A stretch of DNA of 64,000 nucleotides from Roseibium sp. TrichSKD4. Lineage in GTDB: Bacteria; Pseudomonadota; Alphaproteobacteria; Rhizobiales; Stappiaceae. The notes beneath the pieces are model-generated. The model saw nothing but the letters and a program-made list of their open reading frames with translations, was not told the DNA's origin and did no database searches. Shown in pieces: positions 38,154-46,933 of this stretch. The stretch is taken from NCBI RefSeq assembly GCF_000148725.1, contig NZ_GL476307.1, positions 81,608-145,607 on the forward strand. Reading direction: 5' to 3'. The position numbers and the translations under genes were made by a program. Every line of letters starts with the position of its first letter. The stretch's first letter is position 1.

Positions 38154-39557
38154 GTCCTTCTTGGAGCTTGCGTGACCGCCGGATATTTCCTCGGTCTGCT
38201 CGTCGCTCAATTCATCTGGCAAGACCAGATTGAGGACAATGGCAAGGAAAGCAGCTGGCAGCAGGCCTGATGACAGCAGAACCTTGGCCGTGCCGGGCAG
38301 ATGCTGTAGCGCACCTGGCTCCAATTGCAGACCCAGTCCGATGGACAAAGAAACTGCAAAGATCACCATATTGCGACGGCTCCAGTCCACGTCAGACAGC
38401 ATAGAGACACCGGCCGCAACCACCATGCCGAACATCACGATCACGCCGCCGCCGAGCACCTCAATAGGCACCGTTGACACGATCGCGCCCACTTTCGGAA
38501 CAAGCCCGGCGATGATCAGGAATATCGCGCCAATGGTAACAACGTGACGGCTCATGACACCGGTCATGGCGATCAGACCGACATTTTGGCTGAAAGATGT
38601 GTTTGGAAGCCCGCCAAACAAGCCGGCAATAGCTGTCCCGATACCGTCAGCGTATGTGGCGCCGGAGATTTCTTCCTCGCGTGCTTCGCGCCCAGCACCG
38701 CCCTTGGTGATGCCGGATACGTCGCCCACCGTTTCGATGGCTGAGATGAAGCTCATCAGGCAGAAGCCGACAATGGCTGCAACGGAGAACTCCAGCCCGA
38801 AATGCAGTGGGTTTGGCAGAGCGAAGGGTGCAGCGCGCCCGACGTTAGCAAAGCTTACCATGCCCATCGCAAATGCAACGATGTATCCGACGAGCAATCC
38901 GAGAAGAACTGCAGAGACCGACAGCATTCCGCGTGCGAAAAACTTCAGCCCGAGCGTAACGACGATCACGACGCCAGCGACAAACCAGTTCTGCAAGCTG
39001 CCATATTCGGGTTTGCCAATTGCAGGCACACCGCCAGCGGCATATTGAATGCCAACTTTGACGAGGGCGAGACCAATCATGGTGACGACAAGGCCTGTCA
39101 CAAGCGGCGGCAGCGCAAACCGGATCTTGCCGATGAAAGGTGCCAAGCAGGCATGAAATAGACCGCCAACCAGGACCCCGCCCATCAGCACGGCCATGGC
39201 ATCAACACCTTTGCCCGCAACCAGCGGGATCATGATTGGAATAAAAGCAAAGCTGGTGCCCTGCACGATTGGTAGTCGGGCTCCAACCGGGCCAAAGCCG
39301 ATAGTCTGAAATAGCGTGGCGATACCGGCAAACAGCATCGACATCTGGATCATGTAGATCATGTTCGGAAAGTCGGGTGAGTTGGACCCGAATCCGAAAC
39401 CGGCAGCACCGGCGATGATGATGGCAGGTGTCACGTTGCTGACGAACATGGCCAGTACATGCTGGACCCCTAGCGGGATCGCTTTGGCCAAGGGTGGGGT
39501 GTAGTTGGGGTCGCGCAGCTGTTCGGCAGTGCCAAGGCCGCTTTTGTCGAGTGTCAT
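38151..39557 (-). CDS. NCS2-family nucleobase permease (uracil/xanthine/urate type)
   Basis: 468 residues with about 14 membrane segments. Family signatures: LGVQHVLAMFVSNVTPAIII in helix 1-2, FGPVGARLPIVQGTSFAF, and a later SAIETVGDVSGITKG in the substrate-binding half with the conserved Glu. Members import purines or pyrimidines by proton symport; the residues match purine (xanthine/urate)-type carriers, but this is not decisive. ATG 39557 follows AAGGAGC; an upstream ATG is in an unconserved extension. It is a single gene. Confidence 0.9.
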   Translation of the reverse strand: MTLDKSGLGTAEQLRDPNYTPPLAKAIPLGVQHVLAMFVSNVTPAIIIAGAAGFGFGSNSPDFPNMIYMIQMSMLFAGIATLFQTIGFGPVGARLPIVQGTSFAFIPIMIPLVAGKGVDAMAVLMGGVLVGGLFHACLAPFIGKIRFALPPLVTGLVVTMIGLALVKVGIQYAAGGVPAIGKPEYGSLQNWFVAGVVIVVTLGLKFFARGMLSVSAVLLGLLVGYIVAFAMGMVSFANVGRAAPFALPNPLHFGLEFSVAAIVGFCLMSFISAIETVGDVSGITKGGAGREAREEEISGATYADGIGTAIAGLFGGLPNTSFSQNVGLIAMTGVMSRHVVTIGAIFLIIAGLVPKVGAIVSTVPIEVLGGGVIVMFGMVVAAGVSMLSDVDWSRRNMVIFAVSLSIGLGLQLEPGALQHLPGTAKVLLSSGLLPAAFLAIVLNLVLPDELSDEQTEEISGGHASSKKD

Positions 39558-39727
39558 GCCAGCTCCTTTGCGGAAGCAGTGCCCCCCTCTGGACACGTGA
39601 ACTTCTTAATGGTTATTAACGAACACCATTACGCCAGCATTTTTCCGGTGAGGACAATCACCTAACCACATTTACGGAAATTAAAGTTGCAAGAAACACT
39701 TTCTTGCAAACGAAGTAAATTGCCGCG

Positions 39728-40525
39728 TCATTCAACTGCGGCGTTTTGCAAGATCAGGCGAACAACCGCATCGGCCACTTCAAGATGTGGCATATGGCCC
39801 ACCTTGTCGAACACATGGGTTGCTATTTCCCCGGGAAGTTTGTGAGCCTGTCGTGTTGGCAAAACGCGGTCCTGAGTGCCCCAGATAACCTTGACTGGTA
39901 GTGACAGTGAAGCCAGCTCCTTAACTGGCAGCGTTTTTTGGACAGTTCCATCCAGAAGCTCTTCGACTATGGCTTCCAGTGTGGCGTTGGTCCCGGGTTT
40001 GGCGCGGGCCTCTGCCGCTGTCCTGGCAAGGAATTTTGGCAGGCGGAATTCCCAGCCAAAGAATTGTTCCAAAAGAATTTCCATCAACTCTGGCTCAGAG
40101 GCGGACGCATATCGGCGCAAGAGCTTGTAATTGATCTCGGGGCCAAACCCTCCGGGCGCCAGAAGTGTCAGGCTGGCAAAGCGCTCTGGCTCTTTCAGGG
40201 TGGCGATTGCAGCAGCTGCTCCGCCCATGGAATGACCCACAAGATGCACACGATCCAGGTCCATTGTCTCAAGAGACTGCAGTACTGCCTTCGCAGCAAC
40301 ACCAGCGTTGCCAACTACGGGCCAGTCAAGGGCTTGACCGTGGCCGGGCAGGTCGAACGCAATTGATCTTCGCGTGGTCGAGAGTGCGGTCTGAATATGT
40401 GTGTAGGATTGGGAATCTCCGCCAAATCCATGCAACAGGATCACTGGTTTTCCCTCAGGTGCCTTTGTGCAGTTCTGCTCGCGATAGGGAAGGGTCACGC
40501 GTGGGTTTGGGCGAAGATCTGTCAT
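39728..40525 (-). CDS. Alpha/beta hydrolase
   Basis: 265 residues, standard alpha/beta fold: oxyanion region ILLHGFGGDSQSY, nucleophile elbow LVGHSMGGAAAAI (Ser), IWGTQDRVLP with the acid and VGHMPHLEVAD with the histidine. It resembles the hydrolase-like domain of acetoin/2-oxoacid dehydrogenase E2 proteins but has no lipoyl domain. The substrate is unknown. Single gene. Confidence 0.88.
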   Translation of the reverse strand: MTDLRPNPRVTLPYREQNCTKAPEGKPVILLHGFGGDSQSYTHIQTALSTTRRSIAFDLPGHGQALDWPVVGNAGVAAKAVLQSLETMDLDRVHLVGHSMGGAAAAIATLKEPERFASLTLLAPGGFGPEINYKLLRRYASASEPELMEILLEQFFGWEFRLPKFLARTAAEARAKPGTNATLEAIVEELLDGTVQKTLPVKELASLSLPVKVIWGTQDRVLPTRQAHKLPGEIATHVFDKVGHMPHLEVADAVVRLILQNAAVE

Positions 40526-40733
40526 GAAGGTCCTGATTGATGGGAAATATCGGATATAGACATATTTTTGAAAGTAAGCCGCTGCAACAGCTTAGTGCGG
40601 TTTTCTTGAATTCACAGCGTTTGAGCGGTGTTTCGTCTGTTCAAAGCCATTGGAATTCGGCTATTCAACCAACTGACTGCAGATGTGATTCTGCCTAAAT
40701 TTGTTTTTGTTTTCCTCGACTAAGGGTGCTCGA

Positions 40734-41251
40734 ATGGTCCGTTCGCTTACATGGCTACTTGCCTTGCTTGTCGGTTTGGGGCTTGCGGGCCCAACGGTGG
40801 CGCAATCATTCTTCGATCCTGCAACGAAGAAGTGGGTTTCCTATAAACTCACGCCGGAAGCTGCGAGCAAGATTGCACGCAAGAAATTCAAACGTAAATC
40901 CGTTTCCTATCGTACCGATGAAGCGCCGGGGACATTGATTGTCGATACGCGCAAGCGCTGGCTCTATCATGTGCAGGAAAACGGCAAGGCCGTTCGCTAC
41001 GGGATCGGTGTTGGTAAAGAAGGGTTTACCTGGAAGGGGACGTAAAAGATCACGGCCAAGCGCAAGTGGCCGGGCTGGACACCTCCACCAGAGATGATTG
41101 CACGGGAGCGGAAAAAGGGACGCAAGCTTCCTGCTTATATGCCGGGCGGGCCGAAAAATCCTCTTGGGGCACGGGCACTCTATCTGGGCAATACGATTTA
41201 CCGAATCCACGGGACCAATGAAGATTGGTCCATCGGGCAGGCTGTTTCTTC
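40734..41251 (+). pseudogene. L,D-transpeptidase (YkuD/ErfK), 5' part, interrupted
   Basis: ATG 40734 begins a signal-peptide protein (MVRSLTWLLALLVGLGLAG then a likely cleavage near PTVAQS). It continues with the ErfK/YkuD region LIVDTRKRWLYHVQENGKA. At 41043 an in-frame TAA falls between TWKGT and KITAKRKWPGWTPPPEM. The frame is then open again through PGGPKNPLGARALYL and HGTNEDWSIGQAVSS to 41251, where the 6.5-kb insertion begins. The gene's last 27 codons, with the catalytic cysteine, are at 47758-47839. The product would have cross-linked peptidoglycan or anchored lipoproteins; it is now inactive by both lesions. Confidence 0.92.
41244..41251. repeat. Left 8-bp target-site duplication
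   Basis: GTTTCTTC directly precedes the insertion and is repeated exactly at 47750-47757. Removing the insert and one copy restores the L,D-transpeptidase reading frame. Eight bases is the duplication length known for the IS66 family. Confidence 0.93.
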
Positions 41252-41558
41252 GTAAGCGCGGTTTTTGAGCTTTTCGTGGACTTTATCCCGTTTGGGCTGC
41301 GACAAGACACAGCTGTGGAGCCGCATTTGCGTTGTTTTCTTTGTTTGGAGCGTCATGCAGGCCTCGGCGGGGGCTTGAGGGCGCGGATTGCGGCGAGGAT
41401 TCGTCCGAAGACGTAGCCTGATACAGCCACCTCTGCCAGTTGGAACGTGATTTTGCGCGCATGGCGTACGACCTTTGCCCCGATTTTGATGAGGCGGCTC
41501 TGGATACTTGTCAGCGACCAGTCGGCGACCTCTTCCGGGAGGTCTACACCTTGCAGGA
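41252..41558 (-). mobile_element. Truncated IS1380-family fragment (transposase C-terminus plus 3' tail)
   Basis: This stretch is the reverse complement of 61433-61739 in the intact IS1380 element, with only about five mismatches in 307 bases. It encodes the last 60 or so transposase residues (ending FGRILAAIRALKPPPRPA, stop at 41353-41355). The natural IS end and about 108 terminal bases are missing on the left, and the upstream transposase is missing on the right. Confidence 0.93.
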
Positions 41559-41759
41559 CAGACCACTACACCTATACGCAAACTTGAAGCCAAGGCCGAA
41601 GGAAAACCGCCAAGCCGTGCCAACAAGGTACAGGTTGGGGCGTTTGTTTCGGATGAAACCCGCCGTAAGCTTAAAATGCTGGCGATTGAACAAGGCCGCT
41701 CGGTCAATGATATGATTGAAGAATCTTTTCAAATGCTCTTTGATAAATACACAACATGA
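41559..41759 (+). pseudogene. Ribbon-helix-helix protein, 5'-truncated
   Basis: 67 codons to a TGA at 41757-41759. The readable C-terminal part contains VQVGAFVSDETRRKLKMLAI then QGRSVNDMIEESFQMLFDKY, a beta strand plus two helices as in RHH DNA-binding proteins (CopG/Arc/ParG type, antitoxins and plasmid partition or copy control). The IS1380 fragment has replaced the true 5' end; an in-frame ATG at 41508 would make a fused 83-residue protein, but that N-terminus is IS sequence. No toxin partner is visible next to it. Confidence 0.7.
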
Positions 41760-41774
41760 TGACATGTCATCATG
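41755..41774. repeat. Perfect 20-bp palindrome over the RHH stop codon
   Basis: CATGATGACATGTCATCATG is its own reverse complement and spans the TGA of the RHH gene; a further GATGACAT follows directly (41773 on). RHH regulators bind short half-sites in tandem or inverted repeats, so this could be an operator or partition-type site, or a simple hairpin. Confidence 0.6.
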
Positions 41775-41983
41775 ATGACATTACAACAATCTGGCATGTT
41801 GAGAGCCGTTGCGCGCCGCATATTTTTTTACGAAATTGACAAACGAGCCTTCGGGCTTATCCGGGTTTAAAATTCTAAGCGGTGATGGAGAGGTGTTCAT
41901 AAGCCCGCGCGTCGCTCTGGCAGAGGCTCAGATCGTTGGGGTGCAGGGGGCAATCTTCATTTAAACAATATATAAACTTACTA
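41775..41983. other. Non-coding spacer upstream of the TadG-like gene
   Basis: About 210 bases with no convincing gene. It contains a small AGCC-ttcg-GGCT tetraloop hairpin near 41845 and an AT-rich stretch (TTAAACAATATATAAACTTA) that may hold the promoter for the downstream gene. Confidence 0.4.
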
Positions 41984-42019
41984 TGCGTAAGTTTTACTCC
42001 AAAGCGGAGAACTTACGCA
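41984..42019 (+). promoter_or_regulatory. 5'-UTR hairpin that pairs the Shine-Dalgarno of the TadG-like gene
   Basis: TGCGTAAGTT (41984-41993) pairs perfectly with AACTTACGCA (42010-42019). Inside, CTCC (41997-42000) pairs with the only Shine-Dalgarno, GGAG (42006-42009), around an AAAGC loop, leaving a TTA bulge. The stem ends two bases before the ATG at 42021, so translation should be shut unless the hairpin is opened. No T tract follows, so it is not an intrinsic terminator. Confidence 0.7.
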
Positions 42020-42020
42020 A

Positions 42021-43232
42021 ATGTATACAGGGATAAAAAATCGCATTCAGGCACTAAAGGGCAATATTAAGGGTAGCATTGCTATCCCCTTTGCACTTCT
42101 AGCCACACTGATCCTTGCGGCCATCTCCGTTGGGATTGACATGTCATTTGCGTATAACAAGCGCGACCAGAGCCAACTTGTGGCTGATGAAGTCTCGCTC
42201 TTCGCAGTTACTACATTTCGGAAATATGTTGCTGATGGAATGTCAAAAAATCAGGCGAGAAAACGCGCCGAAACCGACGCACGCAAATTTCTGACCGCGC
42301 GAACCAAGTCCCTTGATGGAACGACAGAAAAATTCAGTATCAAAATAAACATTGTCGACCGGGAAGCAAAAGTCGTAAAAGCCAATGTAAACATTAGCGG
42401 CAAACACGAATCCTACATGACCCATGCCATGGGCTTCGACAACATAGATTATACTGCAGATTCAGAATCGACAATTTCCTTCGGTCAGGGCAAATACGAG
42501 TTTATCTTTTTGGTTGATGTCTCACCGTCAATGGGAATTGGTGCAAGTAATCGTGATCGTCAAATCATGCAACGAGCCATTGGTTGCCAATTCGCTTGCC
42601 ATGAACCTTGGTACAGCAGTGTAAGCCGCGCAAAAAGCGCAGGAGCCCGTCTCAGGATTGACGTTGTCAAAGACGCTCTAAAGTCCCTCGTGACTCAACT
42701 AGAAGAAGCCACTGAAGTCGACTTGAGAACCGGTCTTTACAGCTTTTCAAATTATCTGCACATTCAAACAGGCCTGAACAAAGGCATCTCAAAATTCAAA
42801 CGTGAGGCCAACAAAATCGCCATCCACCGGGAGTACCTCCGTGGCGGCGGGACAAACTTCCATGGGGTTTTCAGTGATTTCAATGGGGTGTTGCGCTCAT
42901 TAAAGCCAAAAGCAGATGTTAAGCAGCACATCATTATAATCTCGGACGGTGTGAACCATCTAAACTTGAGAAGTGGTACGAATCGGCACCTTTGGAACCA
43001 GACACCTAATTGGCGCCCCTACAACTACAGCTTTAACCCGAGATGGTGTGATGAGTTCAAAAAGGGAGAGGTTAGAACAGTGCACACAATGTTGGTTGAA
43101 CCAGACAGAGCCCATTATGTTAGGGCTTCGACCTCTTCAATGAGAGCTTGTGCAACAAGCGCAGACTTTTTCTACAGTGCGAACTCAGCCGCAGAAATCG
43201 ACAAAGCTTCAAAGACTGTTGAAGCCTATTAA
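42021..43232 (+). CDS. TadG-like pilus assembly protein with von Willebrand factor A domain
   Basis: 403 residues. A TadE/F/G-type N-terminus (GSIAIPFALLATLILAAISV, one membrane helix near 18-45) is followed by a soluble region and a VWA domain whose metal site reads FLVDVSPSMG near residue 165, with GGTNFHGVF and IIIISDGVNH later in the domain. Tad locus proteins of this type are tethered to the membrane and help assemble Flp pili or outer-membrane structures. No other Tad gene adjoins it; two Flp-like pilins lie 15 kb away. Its base composition is lower in G+C than the chromosome around it. It is cargo of the hybrid element. Confidence 0.85.
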   Translation: MYTGIKNRIQALKGNIKGSIAIPFALLATLILAAISVGIDMSFAYNKRDQSQLVADEVSLFAVTTFRKYVADGMSKNQARKRAETDARKFLTARTKSLDGTTEKFSIKINIVDREAKVVKANVNISGKHESYMTHAMGFDNIDYTADSESTISFGQGKYEFIFLVDVSPSMGIGASNRDRQIMQRAIGCQFACHEPWYSSVSRAKSAGARLRIDVVKDALKSLVTQLEEATEVDLRTGLYSFSNYLHIQTGLNKGISKFKREANKIAIHREYLRGGGTNFHGVFSDFNGVLRSLKPKADVKQHIIIISDGVNHLNLRSGTNRHLWNQTPNWRPYNYSFNPRWCDEFKKGEVRTVHTMLVEPDRAHYVRASTSSMRACATSADFFYSANSAAEIDKASKTVEAY

Positions 43233-43280
43233 AGTCTGTGTATGTATCAAGCTGAATTCAACAATTACAGATCCAACAAA

Positions 43281-43310
43281 AATGGCGGCTTCCATGCCGC
43301 CATTATTTTG
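43281..43310 (+). terminator. Terminator after the TadG-like gene
   Basis: AATGGCGGC-ttccat-GCCGCCATT with ATTTT following, about 50 bases after the stop. Confidence 0.82.
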
Positions 43311-43428
43311 CCTGTCATCCAAGCAGAACACTTATTAAAACTCGACTTCAAAATGTTTGACAACGCTCCCTTTGCTAGCCTCCTACAGTCGTCATTCAGT
43401 CCATTCGAGTACCGAGGAAGAAGGTATT

Positions 43429-43604
43429 TTATTTGCCTGAAATCACCTTGAACTTACCCGGTTCGCTGTTGATTTCGATAGCAGGTTTCGGACGTCCTAC
43501 GAAGTATCCTTGCTGGTAATCGCACCCAAGATGACTCGCAATTCGATGTTGCGCGGCTGTTTCAATCCCTTCCGCGACAACTGCAAGATCCAGATTAATG
43601 AGTT
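43429..43604 (-). pseudogene. C-terminal remnant of an EAL-domain phosphodiesterase
   Basis: About 58 codons on the minus strand ending in TAA at 43429-43431. The sequence reads ELINLDLAVVAEGIETAAQH then a run to CDYQQGYFVGRP, the conserved end of EAL c-di-GMP phosphodiesterase domains (the AEGIET and Q-G-Y-x-x-x-x-P motifs). Everything upstream is removed where the IS5-family element begins, so the gene is a remnant without the catalytic EAL motif. Confidence 0.85.
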
Positions 43605-45079
43605 CGCGCTGAAAAACCCCTTAACTGATTGAAGAGTATGGATACCCATTGGGTTTTGGATGTGTGAATATGCCGGTTAGTTGATCCGAAGCACGCATTT
43701 TCTGGCATATTCTCATGAGACCTTCAAAACGCAACAAACGGTGTGGCGATCTGTTCAAGGAACGCCTGGCCGCAATCATCGATATGAACCATTCGTTGGT
43801 GCGGCTGTCTGGTCTGATGCCTTGGGATGAATTTGATGCGGAGTTCGGCAGGCATTATCGCCCCTTGGGACGACCGGCCAAACCAACGCGTCTGATGGCC
43901 GGGCTGCACTTTCTCAAGCACATGTACGATCTTTCCGATGAAGAGACGGTTGAGCGTTGGGTTGAAAACCCCTACTGGCAGTCTTTCTGCGGTTTTGAGT
44001 TTTTCCAGCACCAATTCCCCATTGATCCCTCAACCATGACCCGCTGGCGCAAACGGATTGGTCCTGAGGGAATGGAAAAGCTTCTTTCTGCTACGGTAGG
44101 TGTTGCGATTGAGAGCGGGACGATCAAGAAGAGCAGCCTTGAGCGGGTCTTGGTTGATACGACCGTTCAACCCAAAGCCATTGCCCATCCCACCGATAGC
44201 CGTCTTTATCACAAGGCCTTGCAGCTTCTGGTGCGCCAGGCCAAGAGGGCCGGCATCATCTTGCGTCGCAGCCATACCAGAGTTGCCAAAAAGGCGGCCT
44301 TGATGGCGGGCCGTTATGCCCATGCCAAACAGTTCAAGCGGATGCGCCGGGAACTCAAAAAGCTGAAGACCTATCTGGGCCGGGTCTATCGCGACATCTC
44401 CCGCAAGATCGCAGGCAACGAAGGTCTTGAGCACCGGTTCTCCCGTCTGCTGGGACTGGTGGAGCGGCTTCTGGCCCAGACCCCCAAGGACAAAAACAAG
44501 ATTTATTCCATGCATGCGCCGGAAGTGGCCTGTATTGCCAAGGGCAAGGCGCGAACACCTTACGAGTTCGGGGCCAAGGTTGGCATTGCCACGACCAATC
44601 GGGAAGGATTGGTTCTTGCGGCGAGGGCTTTTGAGGGCAATCCCTATGATGGGCACACCTTGAATGACACCATCAGTCAGGCTGAGAAAGTCTGCGGCAC
44701 CAAAGCTGAGCGTGTCTATGTGGACCGTGGCTATCGGGGGCATGATTATGAGGGCGACGCCAAGGTCATGATCTCCGGCCAGAAGCGCGGGCTGACGGCA
44801 CAGATGAAGCGTGAGCTGAAACGACGATCAGCGATCGAGGCCACCATCGGCCACATGAAAACAGATGGACGACTTGACCGGAACTTCCTCAATGGCAAAA
44901 ATGGCGATGCCATCAACGCCCTGCTGGCCGCAGCCGGTCATAACCTGCGTCTGATCCTCAATGCACTGATCATTTTGCTGCTCTGGATCACAAACCCCAT
45001 CCCCAAACCGGTCAAATCGAATATTTGCGTATTGCTTCGGCCACGCGCAACATCAATGGCTTAGACGTTGTTCAGGGCG
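43605..45079 (+). mobile_element. IS5-family insertion sequence
   Basis: About 1,475 bases. Imperfect ends were found: left CGCGCTGAAAAACCCCTTAA and right, read inward, CGCCCTGAACAACGTCTAA. One transposase gene fills the element. The flanks show no clear duplication: an EAL remnant lies on the left and unrelated DNA on the right, so the copy has probably been involved in a deletion or rearrangement. Exact end positions may be off by a few bases. Confidence 0.8.
43715..45064 (+). CDS. IS5-family DDE transposase
   Basis: 449 residues. Conserved segments include GLHFLKHMYDLSDEETVERW, the first catalytic Asp in RVLVDTTVQPKAIAHPTDSR, the second in VYVDRGYRGHDYEGDAK and a C-terminal Glu region RRSAIEATIGHMKTDGRLDRN. 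This is the long-form IS5 group transposase. The stop lies within the right inverted repeat. It appears intact and may be active. Confidence 0.93.
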   Translation: MRPSKRNKRCGDLFKERLAAIIDMNHSLVRLSGLMPWDEFDAEFGRHYRPLGRPAKPTRLMAGLHFLKHMYDLSDEETVERWVENPYWQSFCGFEFFQHQFPIDPSTMTRWRKRIGPEGMEKLLSATVGVAIESGTIKKSSLERVLVDTTVQPKAIAHPTDSRLYHKALQLLVRQAKRAGIILRRSHTRVAKKAALMAGRYAHAKQFKRMRRELKKLKTYLGRVYRDISRKIAGNEGLEHRFSRLLGLVERLLAQTPKDKNKIYSMHAPEVACIAKGKARTPYEFGAKVGIATTNREGLVLAARAFEGNPYDGHTLNDTISQAEKVCGTKAERVYVDRGYRGHDYEGDAKVMISGQKRGLTAQMKRELKRRSAIEATIGHMKTDGRLDRNFLNGKNGDAINALLAAAGHNLRLILNALIILLLWITNPIPKPVKSNICVLLRPRATSMA

Positions 45080-45166
45080 GACTAATGATACGCCGGAAAT
45101 ACGAGAAACGTTTGAAAGCCAGCCAATGCTGCCGGTTAACGTGACTTATTCTATTTCAGAGAGTGC

Positions 45167-45185
45167 GCCACGCTTTAAGCGTGGC
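45167..45185. repeat. Isolated GCCACGCT/AGCGTGGC hairpin
   Basis: A perfect eight-base stem with a TTA loop between the IS5 and IS66 copies. Hairpins of this kind occur at the ends of some IS200/IS605 elements, but no transposase of that family is present, so this is only a possible relic. No convincing gene lies in 45080-45291. Confidence 0.35.
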
Positions 45186-45337
45186 AGTTGCCCTATCGAG
45201 TTTGTGTGCGCTGTATTTGTTTGTCTGGTGGTCAGCGTACCAGTTGTTGTGAAAATGGCAGTGTTTAGCTACATTGAATTACGGAAAAATAGTGACCGTC
45301 CGGCGAAGGCGCTCTGGCGCGACACCGATGCGGCCTG

Positions 45338-46864
45338 TTACGCTGCCTGAGCAGCGTAACGCCAGGGCAGAAGTTCGTCGAGGCGTGTGATTTTGTGGTC
45401 GGCGACTTGACCGAGGACCCAGGTCAGCCAGGCCTGAGGGTCAACACCGTTGAGCTTGGCCGTTTCGATCAGGGTATAAGCGATAGCCATGGCTTTGCCG
45501 CCGCCTTGGGAGCCTGAGAACATCCAATTTTTGCGTCCGATGGCGACGGGTTTAACGGCGCGCTCGGCGGTGTTGTTATCCAATTCCAGATGGCCGAGCT
45601 CAAGGTATGGGCGTGCTTTCGGCATTCGGCCCAAGGCATAGCGGATGGCCTGCGCGAGTGGTGACTTTCCCGAGATTTTGGGCAATTGCGTCTGCAACCA
45701 TTCTTCCAAGGCGTCAAAGATCGGTTTTGCCCTAGCCTGCCGGATGGTAGCGCGGTCTTCGGGGGGCATGCCCCTGATCTCTTTCTCGATAGCGTAAAGC
45801 TCAGCAATCCGGCGGATGACTTCTTCGGCAATGGCGCTGCCCTGCGAGGAGAAGACATCCACGAACTTGCGTCGTACATGCGCCATGCAGGCCATCTCAT
45901 CGGCTTTGTCGTCACCGAACACACCGTTGAACCCGGAATATCCATCCGCATGGACCCAGCCCTTGTATCCCGACAAATGAGCAACGGGATGCTCTCCTTT
46001 GCGATCCACCGTGAACTGATACCATGCACAGGGTGGCGATTGGCCAGACCAGGCACGCTCATCCCGCACATAGGTCCAGACCCGCGCCGTTTTGGTCTTC
46101 TTGTTGCCGGGGGCCAGCATTTTGATGGGCGTATCGTCGGCAAAAAGCGCAGGTCCTTGCCGCACCATCCGTCCGATGGCATCGGCAAGAGGTTCCAGCA
46201 GGGCCGTCGAGCGACCAACCCAGTCGGCCATGGTCGAGCGGTCCAGATCGACGCCTTCACGGGCAAAGATCTGGCTCAGGCGATAGAGGGGTAAATGATC
46301 GGCATATTTGCTTACCAGAACATGGGCCAACAATCCCGGTCCGGGCCGCCCACGCTCAATGGGGCGCGATGGCAGCGGCGCTTGCACAATCGCCTCGCAC
46401 CATGAACAGGCTTTGCGGGGCCGGATGATCCGCTTCACCTTGAAGCGTCCCGGCACGTATTCCAACTCTTCGGTGACATCCTCACCCAGGGTGCGCAAGT
46501 TGCCACCACAACGACCACATTCATCACCGGGAGAGAGCTCCTCGTCTTCCCGATCCAGATGATCCGGCAAGGGCTTGCGGCTGTGTTTGCGCTTCGGCTT
46601 TGGATCAACTCCCTCCTGCGACGGGGCGGGCTGTTTTGCCTGGTCTTCAGCGGCCTCAACAATCTCGGCGTCCTCGAGCAGATCGAGATTGAGCTGATCC
46701 AGACCCTCAGACTTGGAGCCGAACCGATGCCGATTGGCCCCGTGCAACTGGTGTTGAAGCTGCTCGACCTTGAGGCTCAGAGCCTTGACCTCGTCGGCCA
46801 GAAGGCGGTTCACCGCCCTCAATTCGGCGGGGTCCTCCGGGGTGATATCAAGGTCCTTCAGCAT
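45338..46864 (-). CDS. IS66 transposase TnpC
   Basis: 508 residues. N-terminal leucine-rich coiled coil ([20 protein letters not shown]), a CGRCGGNL zinc-like motif, [13 protein letters not shown], then the DDE core with [38 protein letters not shown] and [20 protein letters not shown] near the C-terminus. These are IS66 TnpC hallmarks. It appears full-length. Confidence 0.96.
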   Translation of the reverse strand: MLKDLDITPEDPAELRAVNRLLADEVKALSLKVEQLQHQLHGANRHRFGSKSEGLDQLNLDLLEDAEIVEAAEDQAKQPAPSQEGVDPKPKRKHSRKPLPDHLDREDEELSPGDECGRCGGNLRTLGEDVTEELEYVPGRFKVKRIIRPRKACSWCEAIVQAPLPSRPIERGRPGPGLLAHVLVSKYADHLPLYRLSQIFAREGVDLDRSTMADWVGRSTALLEPLADAIGRMVRQGPALFADDTPIKMLAPGNKKTKTARVWTYVRDERAWSGQSPPCAWYQFTVDRKGEHPVAHLSGYKGWVHADGYSGFNGVFGDDKADEMACMAHVRRKFVDVFSSQGSAIAEEVIRRIAELYAIEKEIRGMPPEDRATIRQARAKPIFDALEEWLQTQLPKISGKSPLAQAIRYALGRMPKARPYLELGHLELDNNTAERAVKPVAIGRKNWMFSGSQGGGKAMAIAYTLIETAKLNGVDPQAWLTWVLGQVADHKITRLDELLPWRYAAQAA

Positions 46865-46933
46865 CTTCGATCTTATATCAGATCAAGGGCGTAAGTTGAA
46901 TCCCGAGAGGCGCGCAAACGCCAATATATTGGC

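Noticed and set aside
41508-41558. Possible N-terminus of the RHH protein
   Set aside because: These 17 codons are read from antisense IS1380 DNA, so they are a chance fusion and not the native start.
45126-45350. 74-codon frame between IS5 and IS66
   Set aside because: It runs into the IS66 end and through the left inverted repeat; no motif or ribosome site, so it is not called.
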